Positions 50,917 through 60,246 of a stretch of DNA of 64,000 bases are shown one piece after another. How positions within the stretch are numbered: the first letter of the stretch is position 1; each line of letters begins with the position of its first letter. A program made the position numbers and the translations under genes. The notes under the pieces were generated by a model. That model did not search any database. It saw only the letters and a program-made list of their open reading frames with translations, and was not told the origin of the DNA. The stretch covers positions 3,777,501-3,841,500 of the forward strand of contig NZ_CP042176.1 of NCBI RefSeq assembly GCF_005937885.2. Direction: 5' to 3'. This DNA is from Bradyrhizobium sp. KBS0727. GTDB taxonomy: Bacteria > Pseudomonadota > Alphaproteobacteria > Rhizobiales > Xanthobacteraceae.

Positions 50917-53900
50917 CTAGGGATGTATTGAAGACGCATCTCCTGCTTCTCCCTTCGCAGGCCGCTCGACGGCCGGACGAGCGCCCGGTCGCAGGCGCTC
51001 ACGAATAGCCTGGAACATGACGTAGAGGGGCGGGATCGCGAAGATGCCGACAAAGGACGCCAGGATCATTCCGCCGAACACGGGCGTGCCGACGCCTTGC
51101 CGCGCCAGCTCCGAAGCGCCCTTGGCAACGACCAGCGGATAGAGGCCGAGAATGAAGGCGAACGACGTCATCATCACCGGGCGGAAGCGCAGGCGTGCGC
51201 CTTCGGTCGCGGCCTCGAGCAGCGGGATACCCTGTTCGCGCTTCTCCTTGGCAAACTCGACGATCAGGATGCCGTTCTTGGCGGCGAGGCCGATCAGCAC
51301 GACCATACCGATCTGGGCGTAGAGATCGAGCGTCAGCCCGGACAACACGATCGCACCAAACGATCCGAGAATGCCGATCGCGACCGACAGCAACACCGGA
51401 ACGGGAATGGTCCAACTTTCATACAGCGCCACCAGGAAAAGGTAGGCGAACAGGACCGCGAAGCCGAGGATGATCGCCGTCTTGCCTTCGGCGCGCTTTT
51501 CCTGGAACGCCGTATCGGTCCATTCACCCTTGAACCCCTGCGGCAGCGTCTTGGCCGCGACTTCCTCCATGGCGGCGAGCGCCTGGCCGGACGACACGCC
51601 AGCCGCCGGGCCGCCCTGGATCGTGACCGCACGCAGGTTGTTGTAGCGGATCAGGGCCGGGGGGCCGACCACGATGCGGACTTCCGCGAGGCTTCGGATC
51701 GGAATCATCTTCCCCTCTGCGTTGCGCACGTTGATCCGAAAGATGTCGTCGATACTCGACCTGTCGGCCGCTTCGGCCTGGACCTGCACCTGCCAGGTGC
51801 GGCCGAACATGTTCATGTTGTTGACGAAGTATCCGCCGAGCGAGGCCTGCAGAGCCTGGAACATGTCCTTGAGCTGAACACCGAGGATTTGAACCTTGTC
51901 GCGGTCGATATCGAGGTAGATCGAGGGATTGCTCGCCGAGAACGTGCTGAACACCCGTTGTAGCCTCGGATCCTGGTTGGCCGCTACAGTGAGGCCTCGG
52001 ACAGCCTGTGCGAGCTCCTTGGGGTCGCCGCCGCGCAGATCCTCCAGCACATAGCTGAAGCCGCCGCCGGTGCCGAGACCAACGATCGGTGGAGGCGCCA
52101 ATGGTACGACCGTGCCGCCCTGGATCTGACGGAATTTCGGGCCGAGCCTTGCGATGACGTCCTTCGCGCCCATGCCCTTGGCCTTGCGCTCTTCAAATGG
52201 TTTGAAGGTCACGATCATGAAGCCGGCATTGGGCTGCGAGTAGCTGTCGATGAAGTTCAATCCGATGATCGAGGTGTATTCATCGACCGCAGGATCTTCC
52301 TTGACGATGGCCTCGGCCGCACGCATCACCTCGGAGGTACGAGCCACCGACGCCCCGCCGGGCAGCTGCGCGACGACAAAAATGGCGCCCTGATCGTCTT
52401 CGGGGAGAAAGCCGGTCGGCGTGACCGTTGCCAGTCCAACGACGCCGGCGCCGGCGACAACCACCATCGCAATGCCGATCACGGAAAAACGGACGATCCG
52501 TCCAATGACCGAGCCATAGCCATTGGCCACCCGGTCAATCGACCGCATGATGGTCCCGATGATCCCGCGCCTCGGACCATGATGGGGGCGCAGCAGGACG
52601 CCGCAGAGGGCCGGGGAAAGCGTCAGCGCGTTGATGGCCGAAAGCAGCATCGCCACCGAAACGGTGACCGCAAACTGTCGAAACAGCTCGCCGGAAATGC
52701 CGGGAATGAATGCGATCGGCACGAAGACCGACAGCAGCACCAGCGTGATCGCAATGATCGGCGCGGTGATCTCAGCCATCGCGCGCTTGGTGGCTTCCGC
52801 CGGCGTCAACTCGGGGTGTTCCTCCATGACCCGCTCGACGTTTTCGACGACAACGATGGCATCGTCGACGACGATGCCGATCGCCAGCACGATTGCCAGC
52901 AGCGAGACGGTGTTGGCGGAATACCCGACCGCCTTGAGCGCGATGAATGCGCCGATCAGGCTGACTGGGACCGCAAGCGTCGGGATCAGGGTGGCGCGAA
53001 CGCTGCCGAGAAACAGGAACACGACGATGACGACAAGGACAAACGCCTCGATCAGGGTCTTCTGCACCTCGTGCATGGTGTCGGTGACGAACACCGTTGG
53101 GTCGTAGGTGATCTTCCAGGCCAGATCGTCCGGGAAGCGGGTTTGCAGTTCGGCCAGCTTGGCGCGGATGGCGGTGACGGTGGCGATGGCATTGCCGCCC
53201 GGCGATTGGTAGATCACCAGCGCGGCGGCATCCTGCCCGTTGAACCGCGTCTCGCGGTCGACGTTGGCGGCGCCGAGTTCCACGCTGGCGACGTCGCGCA
53301 GCCGCAGCAGCGATCCGTCCGGATTGGTCCGAATGACGATGTTCTCGAATTCCGCAACGGAGGTCAGCCGGCCCTTGGTCTGGATGTTGAGCTGTAGCTG
53401 CTGATCGTCGGAAATTGGCCGCGCGCCGACGCGCCCCACCGCGGCCTGGATGTTCTGCGACTGGATCGCGTTGATGATGTCGCCGGTGGTCAGGTTGAGG
53501 CCGGTCAGCCGATCGGTCCTTACCCACGCCCGCATCGCGTAGTCCTGGGCGGCGAACAGGGAGGCGTCGCCGACACCAGGTGTGCTCTTGATCGAATCGA
53601 GCATGTTGATGGTGATATAGTTCGACAGGAACAACGGATCGTGGGTGTGCTTTGGCGAGTAAAGCGCGATGGTCGCGAGGATCGCGGTCGATTTTTTCTT
53701 GACCACGATACCCTGGCGCTGAACTTCCGATGGCAACGACGACAGCGCGGTCTGCACGCGGTTGTTGACGTTGACCGTATTGATATCCGGATCGGTGCCG
53801 AGTTCAAACGAGGCGGTCAGCGTGTAACTGCCGTCATCGCCGCTCGTGCTCTTCATGTACATCATCTTGTCGACGCCGACGGCCTGCGCCTCGATCGGCT

Positions 53901-54090
53901 GGGCGACGGTGGCGTCGACGACGGCGGAGTTCGCGCCGGGATAGAAGGTGGTAACCGAAACCTGCGGCGGCACGATATCCGGATATTGCGCGACCGGCAT
54001 CGCCAGGAATGCGAGGGCGCCGGCAATGGTCGTGACGATGGCGATGACGATCGCTAGCCGCGGACGGTCGACGAAAATGGCTGACAACAT
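50917..54090 (-). CDS. RND efflux transporter, HAE1 (AcrB-like) family
   Basis: 1057-residue inner-membrane drug/proton antiporter. Start MLSAIFVDRPRLAIVIAIVT at ATG 54090; the frame is open to 54144. Family marks: PVAQYPDIVPPQVSVTTFYPGA, periplasmic pore and docking domains, the proton-relay helix region IVLAIGIVVDDAIVVVENVE (paired Asp) and the C-terminal GMVVLIGLAAKNGILIVEFA. Twelve helices expected. It follows its adaptor by four bases on the minus strand; an outer-membrane partner gene is not adjacent, so a shared TolC-type channel is likely. Exports hydrophobic or amphipathic compounds. Confidence 0.95.
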   Translation of the reverse strand: MLSAIFVDRPRLAIVIAIVTTIAGALAFLAMPVAQYPDIVPPQVSVTTFYPGANSAVVDATVAQPIEAQAVGVDKMMYMKSTSGDDGSYTLTASFELGTDPDINTVNVNNRVQTALSSLPSEVQRQGIVVKKKSTAILATIALYSPKHTHDPLFLSNYITINMLDSIKSTPGVGDASLFAAQDYAMRAWVRTDRLTGLNLTTGDIINAIQSQNIQAAVGRVGARPISDDQQLQLNIQTKGRLTSVAEFENIVIRTNPDGSLLRLRDVASVELGAANVDRETRFNGQDAAALVIYQSPGGNAIATVTAIRAKLAELQTRFPDDLAWKITYDPTVFVTDTMHEVQKTLIEAFVLVVIVVFLFLGSVRATLIPTLAVPVSLIGAFIALKAVGYSANTVSLLAIVLAIGIVVDDAIVVVENVERVMEEHPELTPAEATKRAMAEITAPIIAITLVLLSVFVPIAFIPGISGELFRQFAVTVSVAMLLSAINALTLSPALCGVLLRPHHGPRRGIIGTIMRSIDRVANGYGSVIGRIVRFSVIGIAMVVVAGAGVVGLATVTPTGFLPEDDQGAIFVVAQLPGGASVARTSEVMRAAEAIVKEDPAVDEYTSIIGLNFIDSYSQPNAGFMIVTFKPFEERKAKGMGAKDVIARLGPKFRQIQGGTVVPLAPPPIVGLGTGGGFSYVLEDLRGGDPKELAQAVRGLTVAANQDPRLQRVFSTFSASNPSIYLDIDRDKVQILGVQLKDMFQALQASLGGYFVNNMNMFGRTWQVQVQAEAADRSSIDDIFRINVRNAEGKMIPIRSLAEVRIVVGPPALIRYNNLRAVTIQGGPAAGVSSGQALAAMEEVAAKTLPQGFKGEWTDTAFQEKRAEGKTAIILGFAVLFAYLFLVALYESWTIPVPVLLSVAIGILGSFGAIVLSGLTLDLYAQIGMVVLIGLAAKNGILIVEFAKEKREQGIPLLEAATEGARLRFRPVMMTSFAFILGLYPLVVAKGASELARQGVGTPVFGGMILASFVGIFAIPPLYVMFQAIRERLRPGARPAVERPAKGEAGDASSIHP

Positions 54091-54094
54091 GGCT

Positions 54095-55204
54095 TCAGCT
54101 CCTGCCGGGAGCTGGCGGCAGCGGCGTTGGGCGAACCGGTGCACCTGGCCGCAGGCTCTGGGTGCCTTCGACGATCACCAGTTCGCCGCCGTTCAATCCC
54201 TGGTCGATGATGACGCCGCCGCCGCTCTCGCCGGCCGGCTTGACCCTTCGGATCGCGGCCTTGCCGTCGCTGGCGACGAAGACGTAGACGCCCTCCTGAT
54301 CGGCGATCAGCGCGGCCTGCGGGATCACGATCTTCTCTTCCGGCTTGCCGGCTTCGAGGCCAACCCGCACCAGTTGACCGTCGATCAGGACAAAGTCCGG
54401 ATTCGGAAAGCTGGCGCGGACCGAGACCGTATCGGTGGAACGATCGACGCTGACATCGACGAAATTGATCTGGCCGGTTTGCTGGTACGAACTGCCATCG
54501 GCGAAGCGGAGCCCTACCTTGATGCCGGTGATATCGACCTTCTGTCGGGCCTGCTGCGCGCGCAGGAATTCGCGCTGGCTGACCGGGAACGAAACGTACA
54601 TCGGAGCCTGGCTGACGATCACGGTGAGGGCGCCGCTGTCCGGGCCGACGACATTGCCCTTGGTGATGTTGGTCTTGCCGACCTTGCCGGCGACGGGTGC
54701 AGTGATCGAGGTGTAGCCGAGATTGATCTTGGCGGTCTGCAGGTTGGCCTCGTCGATCATGATCTGGCCTTTGGCGGATTCGTCGGCGGCAAGCGCCTGG
54801 TCCCGTGCGACCGCGGTGCCGGCGCTCTTCGCCAGCAAATCCTCGGCCCGCTGCAGCTGGACTTCCGTCAACGTCTTGTTGGACTTGCTGCGCTCCAGCG
54901 CGCCCTCCGCCTGGCCGACCGCCGCCTCGAACAGACCCTTTTCGATACTGTAGAGCGGCGCGCCTTCCTTGATGAGATCGCCTTCTTTGAAGCGGACATC
55001 TTCCAGGTAACCCGTGACGCGCGCCCTGATCTCGACCCGGTTGACGGCCTGGACGCGTCCGACAAAGTCGAGCGCCTGGGTCACCGGCTTCTTTTCTGCG
55101 GTGACGACGCCCACGGGGACCGCCGGCGGCTCCTGTTTGGTTTGCGCGCCCGCAGGCAGACAGAACCCGCATAGAATCAGGACGGTGCAGGTGACGACGC
55201 GCAT
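54095..55204 (-). CDS. RND efflux periplasmic adaptor (membrane fusion protein)
   Basis: 369 residues with a signal peptide (VVTCTVLILCGFCLPAGAQ). Typical adaptor order: beta-barrel/lipoyl start (VGRVQAVNRVEIRARVTGYL), alpha-hairpin (about 95-165, helical SKSNKTLTEVQLQRAEDLLA), lipoyl return (YTSITAPVAGKVGKTNITKG) and the membrane-proximal domain ending with Pro-rich LPPAPGRS. First gene of the pump operon. Direct repeats lie 14-45 bp ahead of its start and an inverted repeat 70-108 bp ahead; both could be regulator sites. No TetR gene is adjacent. Confidence 0.94.
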   Translation of the reverse strand: MRVVTCTVLILCGFCLPAGAQTKQEPPAVPVGVVTAEKKPVTQALDFVGRVQAVNRVEIRARVTGYLEDVRFKEGDLIKEGAPLYSIEKGLFEAAVGQAEGALERSKSNKTLTEVQLQRAEDLLAKSAGTAVARDQALAADESAKGQIMIDEANLQTAKINLGYTSITAPVAGKVGKTNITKGNVVGPDSGALTVIVSQAPMYVSFPVSQREFLRAQQARQKVDITGIKVGLRFADGSSYQQTGQINFVDVSVDRSTDTVSVRASFPNPDFVLIDGQLVRVGLEAGKPEEKIVIPQAALIADQEGVYVFVASDGKAAIRRVKPAGESGGGVIIDQGLNGGELVIVEGTQSLRPGAPVRPTPLPPAPGRS

Positions 55205-55217
55205 CGCTGTATCCTTG

Positions 55218-55249
55218 TGTTCGGGAAACCCCGGTTTGTTCGGGAAACC
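55218..55249. repeat. 13-bp direct repeat ahead of the pump operon
   Basis: TGTTCGGGAAACC occurs at 55218-55230 and again at 55237-55249, 19 bp apart, just upstream of the adaptor start (minus strand). Could be a double regulator site or part of the 5' leader. Confidence 0.7.
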
Positions 55250-55273
55250 AAAGAGAGTGACGGAAACGACAGC

Positions 55274-55312
55274 AATACTGACATAATTGCGTAGCGAACC
55301 AAAGTCAGTATT
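55274..55312. promoter_or_regulatory. Perfect inverted repeat, candidate operator of pump operon
   Basis: AATACTGAC (55274-55282) and its exact inverse GTCAGTATT (55304-55312) flank a 21-bp spacer. It lies about 70 bp upstream of the adaptor gene start, in the place of a promoter. Symmetry suits a dimeric repressor of the TetR kind usual for RND pumps, but the spacing is longer than a simple TetR site. Confidence 0.55.
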
Positions 55313-55339
55313 TCATCGCGCGCAACACACGACCAGCAC

Positions 55340-56149
55340 TGATTTTCTTGATGCAATTTTCAACGCGGAGCGGAGACGTCGCGGCGCAATCTCGCGGCGC
55401 GATTCGCCCGAGGTTTTGCAAGAACCATTCGCCCAGAAATCAGAGGGCGCAGGGAAAGCCGGGTACACGCTGTACCCGCGGTCTCGCGTGCAAGATGCAC
55501 AAGCAAAAACGCACACGAGCATACAGGTTCAGCGGAGGCACTCCGACTTTCCCTGCGCAATGGTTTGACGGCTTATGCCGTGCTCGCCCCGGCGACGAAT
55601 TCGTTTTTGTCACCGTCGCTGGCGAATTAGCGATCCATCAAAGCCCGGTCGGGCCGACTTCGCCTCCGCCAGCTTGACATCAGCAACGGATGCCAGGCCC
55701 ACACGGTTTTGCCGTACGCAGCAGCCCCGTCTTCGCCTAAAGGCTTCGCCGGGCACGCCCGACTCAAACCGCAAGCTTCAACTGGGCGTTGGCGCCGTTC
55801 GTCTGCATGAGGGGTATCGCTCACAGGCAAAGCCCGCCCTGCAATCCCCGTTCACGCCGACACCGCCGCGTCCACCGCACCCCGCCCCGCGTTTCTGACG
55901 ATCCGGATACGCCCCTTGTGTGGGACGGGATGGCGGAGTTCTAGGCGTGATTTGGGGGAATCGCGAAGCGGAATATTTTTGCGCGAAGGACTCGACCGAG
56001 ACCATGCGTGATTTGCCCGTCGGGTAGCACAAGCGGTTGTGGATGGTGGGCCGTAACGGGAGAGAGCAATCCGATTGCGGGAAGGGATTGTCCGGCAGAC
56101 ACTTTTGATTTTGCCAAAATCACGGACGTGAAGTCCACGAAAAGGAGTT
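55340..56149. repeat. Dispersed non-coding repeat region
   Basis: About 800 bp without a believable gene. It includes the 28-nt core CTCGCGGCGCGATTCGCCCG (from 55391) shared with 47531-47558, and phrases such as CAGAGGGCGCAGGGAAAGCC, CTTTCCCTGCGCAATGGTTT and CGGCTTATGCCGTGCTC. From memory these belong to a repeat seen many times in Bradyrhizobium genomes. Several short frames overlap here on both strands but share none of the properties of genes. The exact ends cannot be set by eye. Confidence 0.6.
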
Positions 56150-56212
56150 TTGTGGCTTGGCAGCAGGGAGGCGATCATTTGGTGTTTCCCGGCGTTAGAA
56201 CGAATCGCGTCC

Positions 56213-56407
56213 AACTCTGTCGGCGTACAGGCGGGCATTAGCAGTTCGAGCAATCAGTCCATCACTTATGTCGGCCTCAGAGATATCGCCTGTGCGGGCG
56301 GCGGCACGTTCACGGCGACCAACTCGCAAAACCTTGGCAATAACAGCGGCATCACAATTACTGGCCCGGCTGGCGGCGGCGGTTCATCTGGCATCATCGG
56401 CTCGTAG
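56213..56407 (+). pseudogene. Gene remnant with Gly/Ser-rich end
   Basis: Open plus-strand stretch beginning at about 56213 after the repeat: SNSVGVQAGISSSSNQSITY, then VGLRDIACAGGGTFTATNS and a glycine/serine-rich end GPAGGGGSSGIIGS with a stop at 56405-56407. The composition is unlike the repeat to its left and looks like the 3' part of a protein gene whose start was replaced by the repeat. No family named. Confidence 0.35.
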
Positions 56408-56456
56408 TGGGTCAAAAGACGCCATACTAGGATGAGAAATTGCTGGTCGCGTAATT

Positions 56457-56610
56457 CTAGAAACGCGGGTCGTGGGTTTCGAGGGCGGCTCGTCGCACCT
56501 TGGCCTTGCTTGGCTCTTCGGCTAGTCGGCGCCCTGCCTGCGCTTCAATCTTAAGGGCATCGGCCTGCGCGCGGTAGGCAGCCGAGATCAGTTCGTTTCT
56601 GGTACTTCAT
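56457..56610 (-). pseudogene. Frameshifted small hypothetical gene
   Basis: On the minus strand an ATG at 56608-56610 opens MKYQKR and then the frame soon stops, while the neighbouring frame runs NELISAAYRAQADALKIEA and on to KVRRAALETHDPRF with a TAG at 56457-56459. One extra base around codons 4-5 would explain the break. The rejoined product of ~50 residues would be a helical, Ala/Arg-rich cytosolic protein. Confidence 0.45.
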
Positions 56611-56757
56611 GGCCGTTTACCAACCACAGCCCTTGGGCGGGGCGAATCTCAAACCGTCATTCTCGTCCCACAATAGGCCAAGCGGGCTGGGCACGATACC
56701 ATTCACCAAATTCGTCGTGTGACTGATCTTTCTCTAGAGTGCGCGCACCCGTTGCCG

Positions 56758-58959
56758 TTAGCCTGGCTTGCCGCGCGAAGGCATCCATGCGGAGAGGACA
56801 TAAAAACAGATCGCCAAGATCAGCAGGTGGCGGAAGCCAAGGACAGTCGAGAATGATTCGGCCAGACCCCCGATCACCGATCCCGCGATATTGGATCCAA
56901 AAGCCTGATCGGGATTGGCTTCGTTGCGGAAGGAGCGGGCGAAGATCACGCCGGCGAAGAACATCGGTCCAAGCGCCAGCACACAAGGCAAGACGTAACG
57001 CCAGGCTATTCCCCCGCTCAGGAAAGCATCGAATGGCACCAGCACCGAGGCCGACAGCATGACCAACAGCCCGGCGTAATGTAGTCCTAGCCGGAGCGAT
57101 GGTACTTTGATCACATACAGATTGGCGGCGAGGATCAACACCAGTGCGGTGAAGAAAACCGCTGAATTGACGATCCAGGTGCTGCCGAACAGCAGGGCCA
57201 TTTGCACAACCGCTTTGGTTTCGAGCAACATGAACGCTGCTCCAAGGAAGAACATCCGGTTGTTCGGCCGCCAGCGACCCTTTGGCTTAAAAAGGAAGAC
57301 CATGCCGATCCCGAGGGCGCCAAGCAGGATTATCGAGCGGATCGTTAAATCGGGGATCAACTTTCCGCTCAGATACAGAAAGGGCCAGTCATCGGTGGTC
57401 GATTGTTTGGACGCGTCGTTGTCATAGACTAGTCTTGCCGGCGCAATCGCCGCCCAGTCATCGTGCTGGACGGCTGCCGACCAAAGCGGCGTGTCGAACC
57501 CATTTATCGACAGATTTTCGGGCGGCTGGCTATTCAGCCAGAACTTGCCATGCTGCTGAAAGGCCGCGGGGATACGCGGATTACAGCCGGCAATGATGGT
57601 CGAGAACCCGGCCTGTTCTGATGATTTTATCGTTTCGGCGTAAGGCAGAGGGAGCACAATCGGATCGCAACCGAACACCTCCTTCGCCATCGCGGCGACG
57701 CGTTGGACGATCCATCCCTGACGGTAGAAATTGTACATCACGAAAGTGCCGTTAGCTTTCAACACGCGCCGGACGTCCGCAAAGGCCTGTTCGGTGAACA
57801 GGTAGCTTTCGAGACGGATGTTGGCATAGCCGCTGTGCAGGATCAGGGAATCGACGAGGGCGTACACGACCAAATCGTATTTCCGCTCGGTCGTGCGCAG
57901 GAAGTGACGCCCATCATCGAGATGGCGGACCACCCTTTTGTCCTGATAGGGCCGGTCAGGGTGACAACAGATGCCAATTTCCTGGATCACCGGATCAATC
58001 TCGACCGCATCGACGCGGTTCACGCCAAAGCGCAGCGCATGCGTGATGTCGTTGCCGGATCCGGCGCCGATGATCATGACGTCCTGGAATGGCGGGCCGC
58101 CGCTTTGCCGTTGCAGCAAATGAATTAGTGAATAGTTGGAGCCGCCACTCTCGAAAGGCACCATCATTTGATGGCCGATATTGTTGACGGTGATCTCGCC
58201 GTTCGCCTTGTTTCGGTCGACAGCATAATAGGGAGACCAGCGCGTTTCGTGAACGTTCGAACGCTCTGCGGGTATCGCGGGAAATATCACGATGGCCGCG
58301 AGCGCGAGAAGTCGCGGGGGCGACAAGGCCTTGTCTTGATGGAGAAGGTAGACAATTCCAACGCAGCCTATCAGGAACCAAATCGTTGGCGGCGCTTGCG
58401 TAAACGAAAGCGCTGAGAATCCTACAATCCCCGCCAGGCTTCCGGCAATGTTCAACGAATAGGCGATGACGCGATTGGGATGAGCGTCGAAGGCCCGACC
58501 AAGCACTTGGCCGAGCCCGACGAACATCAACGCGATCAGGACGAAAAACAGCGCGGCAATCAATTCAATCGGCACCACGAATTGAGCCAGATCCGGGTTG
58601 CGGTACTCGGTGCCGAAAAAAACCTCCTGCGGCAATGCCTGATGTCCCACGTCGACTGCGAGCCCGCCCCAGTGGGAATATAACGTCATGATCACGCGCG
58701 CCGCGGTGAAGGTTCCGAGGGCCAGCAGCGGAAACCAGGCAAGCCAGTTCCAGCGCTGCCGCGCGGCCAGGCAACCGCAGGACATACCCAGAAAGCAGGC
58801 GATCAGAACGATATTGGTAAAGAACGTAAGGAAAACGACGGTGGCCGAGAACCAACGTATGCACGCCAATTCGAGGAACAGGATCAAAAAGCCGATTGCA
58901 AAAAGATTCACGCTGTTTCGCCGCTCGTCGAACCAATCAACGATGCCTGCAATGAACAT
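56758..58959 (-). CDS. Membrane-fused spermidine synthase-like protein
   Basis: 733 residues: about six N-terminal helices (VNLFAIGFLILFLELACIRW..., to about 230), a Rossmann spermidine-synthase-like domain (about 240-480) and about six C-terminal helices (from about 540). The SAM/dcSAM-binding motifs are VMIIGAGSGNDITHALRFG (near 292), VDAVEIDPVI (near 315) and DDGRHFLR (near 345), followed by DLVVYALVDSL. The polyamine-synthase catalytic Asp is not certain: where soluble enzymes have a D-x-x-D loop this protein has ALVDSLIL. Such fusions are common and mostly uncharacterised. Ends with a convergent-like intergenic region. Confidence 0.87.
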   Translation of the reverse strand: MFIAGIVDWFDERRNSVNLFAIGFLILFLELACIRWFSATVVFLTFFTNIVLIACFLGMSCGCLAARQRWNWLAWFPLLALGTFTAARVIMTLYSHWGGLAVDVGHQALPQEVFFGTEYRNPDLAQFVVPIELIAALFFVLIALMFVGLGQVLGRAFDAHPNRVIAYSLNIAGSLAGIVGFSALSFTQAPPTIWFLIGCVGIVYLLHQDKALSPPRLLALAAIVIFPAIPAERSNVHETRWSPYYAVDRNKANGEITVNNIGHQMMVPFESGGSNYSLIHLLQRQSGGPPFQDVMIIGAGSGNDITHALRFGVNRVDAVEIDPVIQEIGICCHPDRPYQDKRVVRHLDDGRHFLRTTERKYDLVVYALVDSLILHSGYANIRLESYLFTEQAFADVRRVLKANGTFVMYNFYRQGWIVQRVAAMAKEVFGCDPIVLPLPYAETIKSSEQAGFSTIIAGCNPRIPAAFQQHGKFWLNSQPPENLSINGFDTPLWSAAVQHDDWAAIAPARLVYDNDASKQSTTDDWPFLYLSGKLIPDLTIRSIILLGALGIGMVFLFKPKGRWRPNNRMFFLGAAFMLLETKAVVQMALLFGSTWIVNSAVFFTALVLILAANLYVIKVPSLRLGLHYAGLLVMLSASVLVPFDAFLSGGIAWRYVLPCVLALGPMFFAGVIFARSFRNEANPDQAFGSNIAGSVIGGLAESFSTVLGFRHLLILAICFYVLSAWMPSRGKPG

Positions 58960-59311
58960 GATTCCCGTTTCCCGAAGCTCAAATGAATATTTGAACTTCT
59001 TAACCAGTGATCCTCAACGATTCGGACGTAGTTGACCATCGCCCAGGCGCCTTTGACCCTCTGATTTTTACACAACGCTTTGGATTTTAACGATTTCGCA
59101 ATCTGCCTTGGCGCAATCCCCAGCTGATGGAGCGGGGCCATGGAGATCGAACGCTTACCGCTCGGCCAATCGCAGGCCGACAAACACCGGGCCGCCGAAC
59201 TGAAATGGAGAGGCAAGCCGTCCGGAATCCGCCCTAGATCGCGATTCAATTTATGGAGAAGCTGAGGGCTGGGAGCACAGTGCGCAAGCTGATGGCCGTT
59301 AGCGGGAATTG
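58960..59311. other. Intergenic region
   Basis: 352 bp between two minus-strand genes. No credible gene, no strong hairpin. It should hold the promoter of the spermidine-synthase-like gene in its left part. Confidence 0.4.
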
Positions 59312-59512
59312 CTACCTCGATGGTTGGGCATTAGCCAGATTACTGAGACCTCGCTCCGGATCGAGAGCCTTCGCTTTTGCCATTCCCTCTGCCGTATTTT
59401 GTAGAGGCGATTCTATCGGTTGAACTTCTCGAACTGAGGAATTCTTGACTTGTCTATTTTCGCAGCCTGTTAGCAACAAAATACTCAAAACCGTCGTTCG
59501 TAGAATTCGCAT
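59312..59512 (-). CDS. Small predicted lipoprotein (66 aa)
   Basis: 66 residues from ATG 59512 (the frame is open to 59557). The N-terminus RILRTTVLSILLLTGCEN is a lipoprotein signal with lipobox LLTGC, so the mature protein would be a lipid-anchored ~50-residue peptide (NRQVKNSSVREVQPIESPL...). No family recognised. The ribosome site is modest. Located in the accessory right part of the window. Confidence 0.6.
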   Translation of the reverse strand: MRILRTTVLSILLLTGCENRQVKNSSVREVQPIESPLQNTAEGMAKAKALDPERGLSNLANAQPSR

Positions 59513-59646
59513 TGTCTTTTTCTCTATGGTTCCCGATCGAGGCTGCAACACATGCACGTCGATGTCGCCGAGGACTTTCAGAGAAGTGCGATTTATCGTC
59601 CAGATTTGCTTGAGGTGCGCCTTAAGCGCAGGGTCGCTGCAAGACT

Positions 59647-59994
59647 TCAGAGCGTTACGTCGTAAAGTCGTTTCAGGCGCTCGGTGATGATGTCCAGAAA
59701 ATCCTGCAATTCGGTTTTATTGGGGACGGGGCCAGCTTCGGCGCCAAATGACAGCCACGCATTCCACGGGTTCGATCCGTAAACCGTGACTTTCAATCCG
59801 CGGCTCGGGCAGCCTTCGACCTCTCTCAAGTCAGCAGCGATCATGGCTGCCAGCTCATCGGCAGTTTTCCTTTCTTTGGCCGACGTCATGGGAGGAAAAA
59901 AAGCACGGTCGGGCGCCGTCGGGATGGGCGGCGGCTGTGTAGGTTCCGGCGCTTCGCTTGCCGGGCTGGCCTTGGTAGCTGGGTTCAACTCCAC
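59647..59994 (-). CDS. Hypothetical protein (115 aa)
   Basis: 115 residues from GTG 59994 with AAGGAAC about ten bases ahead. A Pro-rich N-terminus (about 1-35) is followed by a folded part: AKERKTADELAAMIAADLRE, then GLKVTVYGSNPWNAWLSFG and a C-terminal helix (LQDFLDIITERLKRLYDVTL). From memory this resembles a family present in many Bradyrhizobium genomes, often near mobile regions. Cytosolic; no known function. ATG within the frame at MTSAKERK (59889) is an alternative start. Confidence 0.72.
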   Translation of the reverse strand: MELNPATKASPASEAPEPTQPPPIPTAPDRAFFPPMTSAKERKTADELAAMIAADLREVEGCPSRGLKVTVYGSNPWNAWLSFGAEAGPVPNKTELQDFLDIITERLKRLYDVTL

Positions 59995-60246
59995 CGGGTA
60001 GCGTTCCTTGTTGCGAAGAACAAAGCCGCCATGCGGAATATAATCGCCTGACGGCTTTGTCAGTGTGGGCTCGGACCCTTGGGGGAAATTGTCCGATGTT
60101 TAAGAGTAACGCTTACGAATGAGTTGACAACAAAACTCCGGTATTAAGCTTGATGGAGACTCCACAGGTTAATTCTGGAACCGACTCCGCGGTCTCCGGA
60201 TTGTTCGCCCGGGACTGGGTCACCAACTCTCAGCAGGAGGCTCCTA

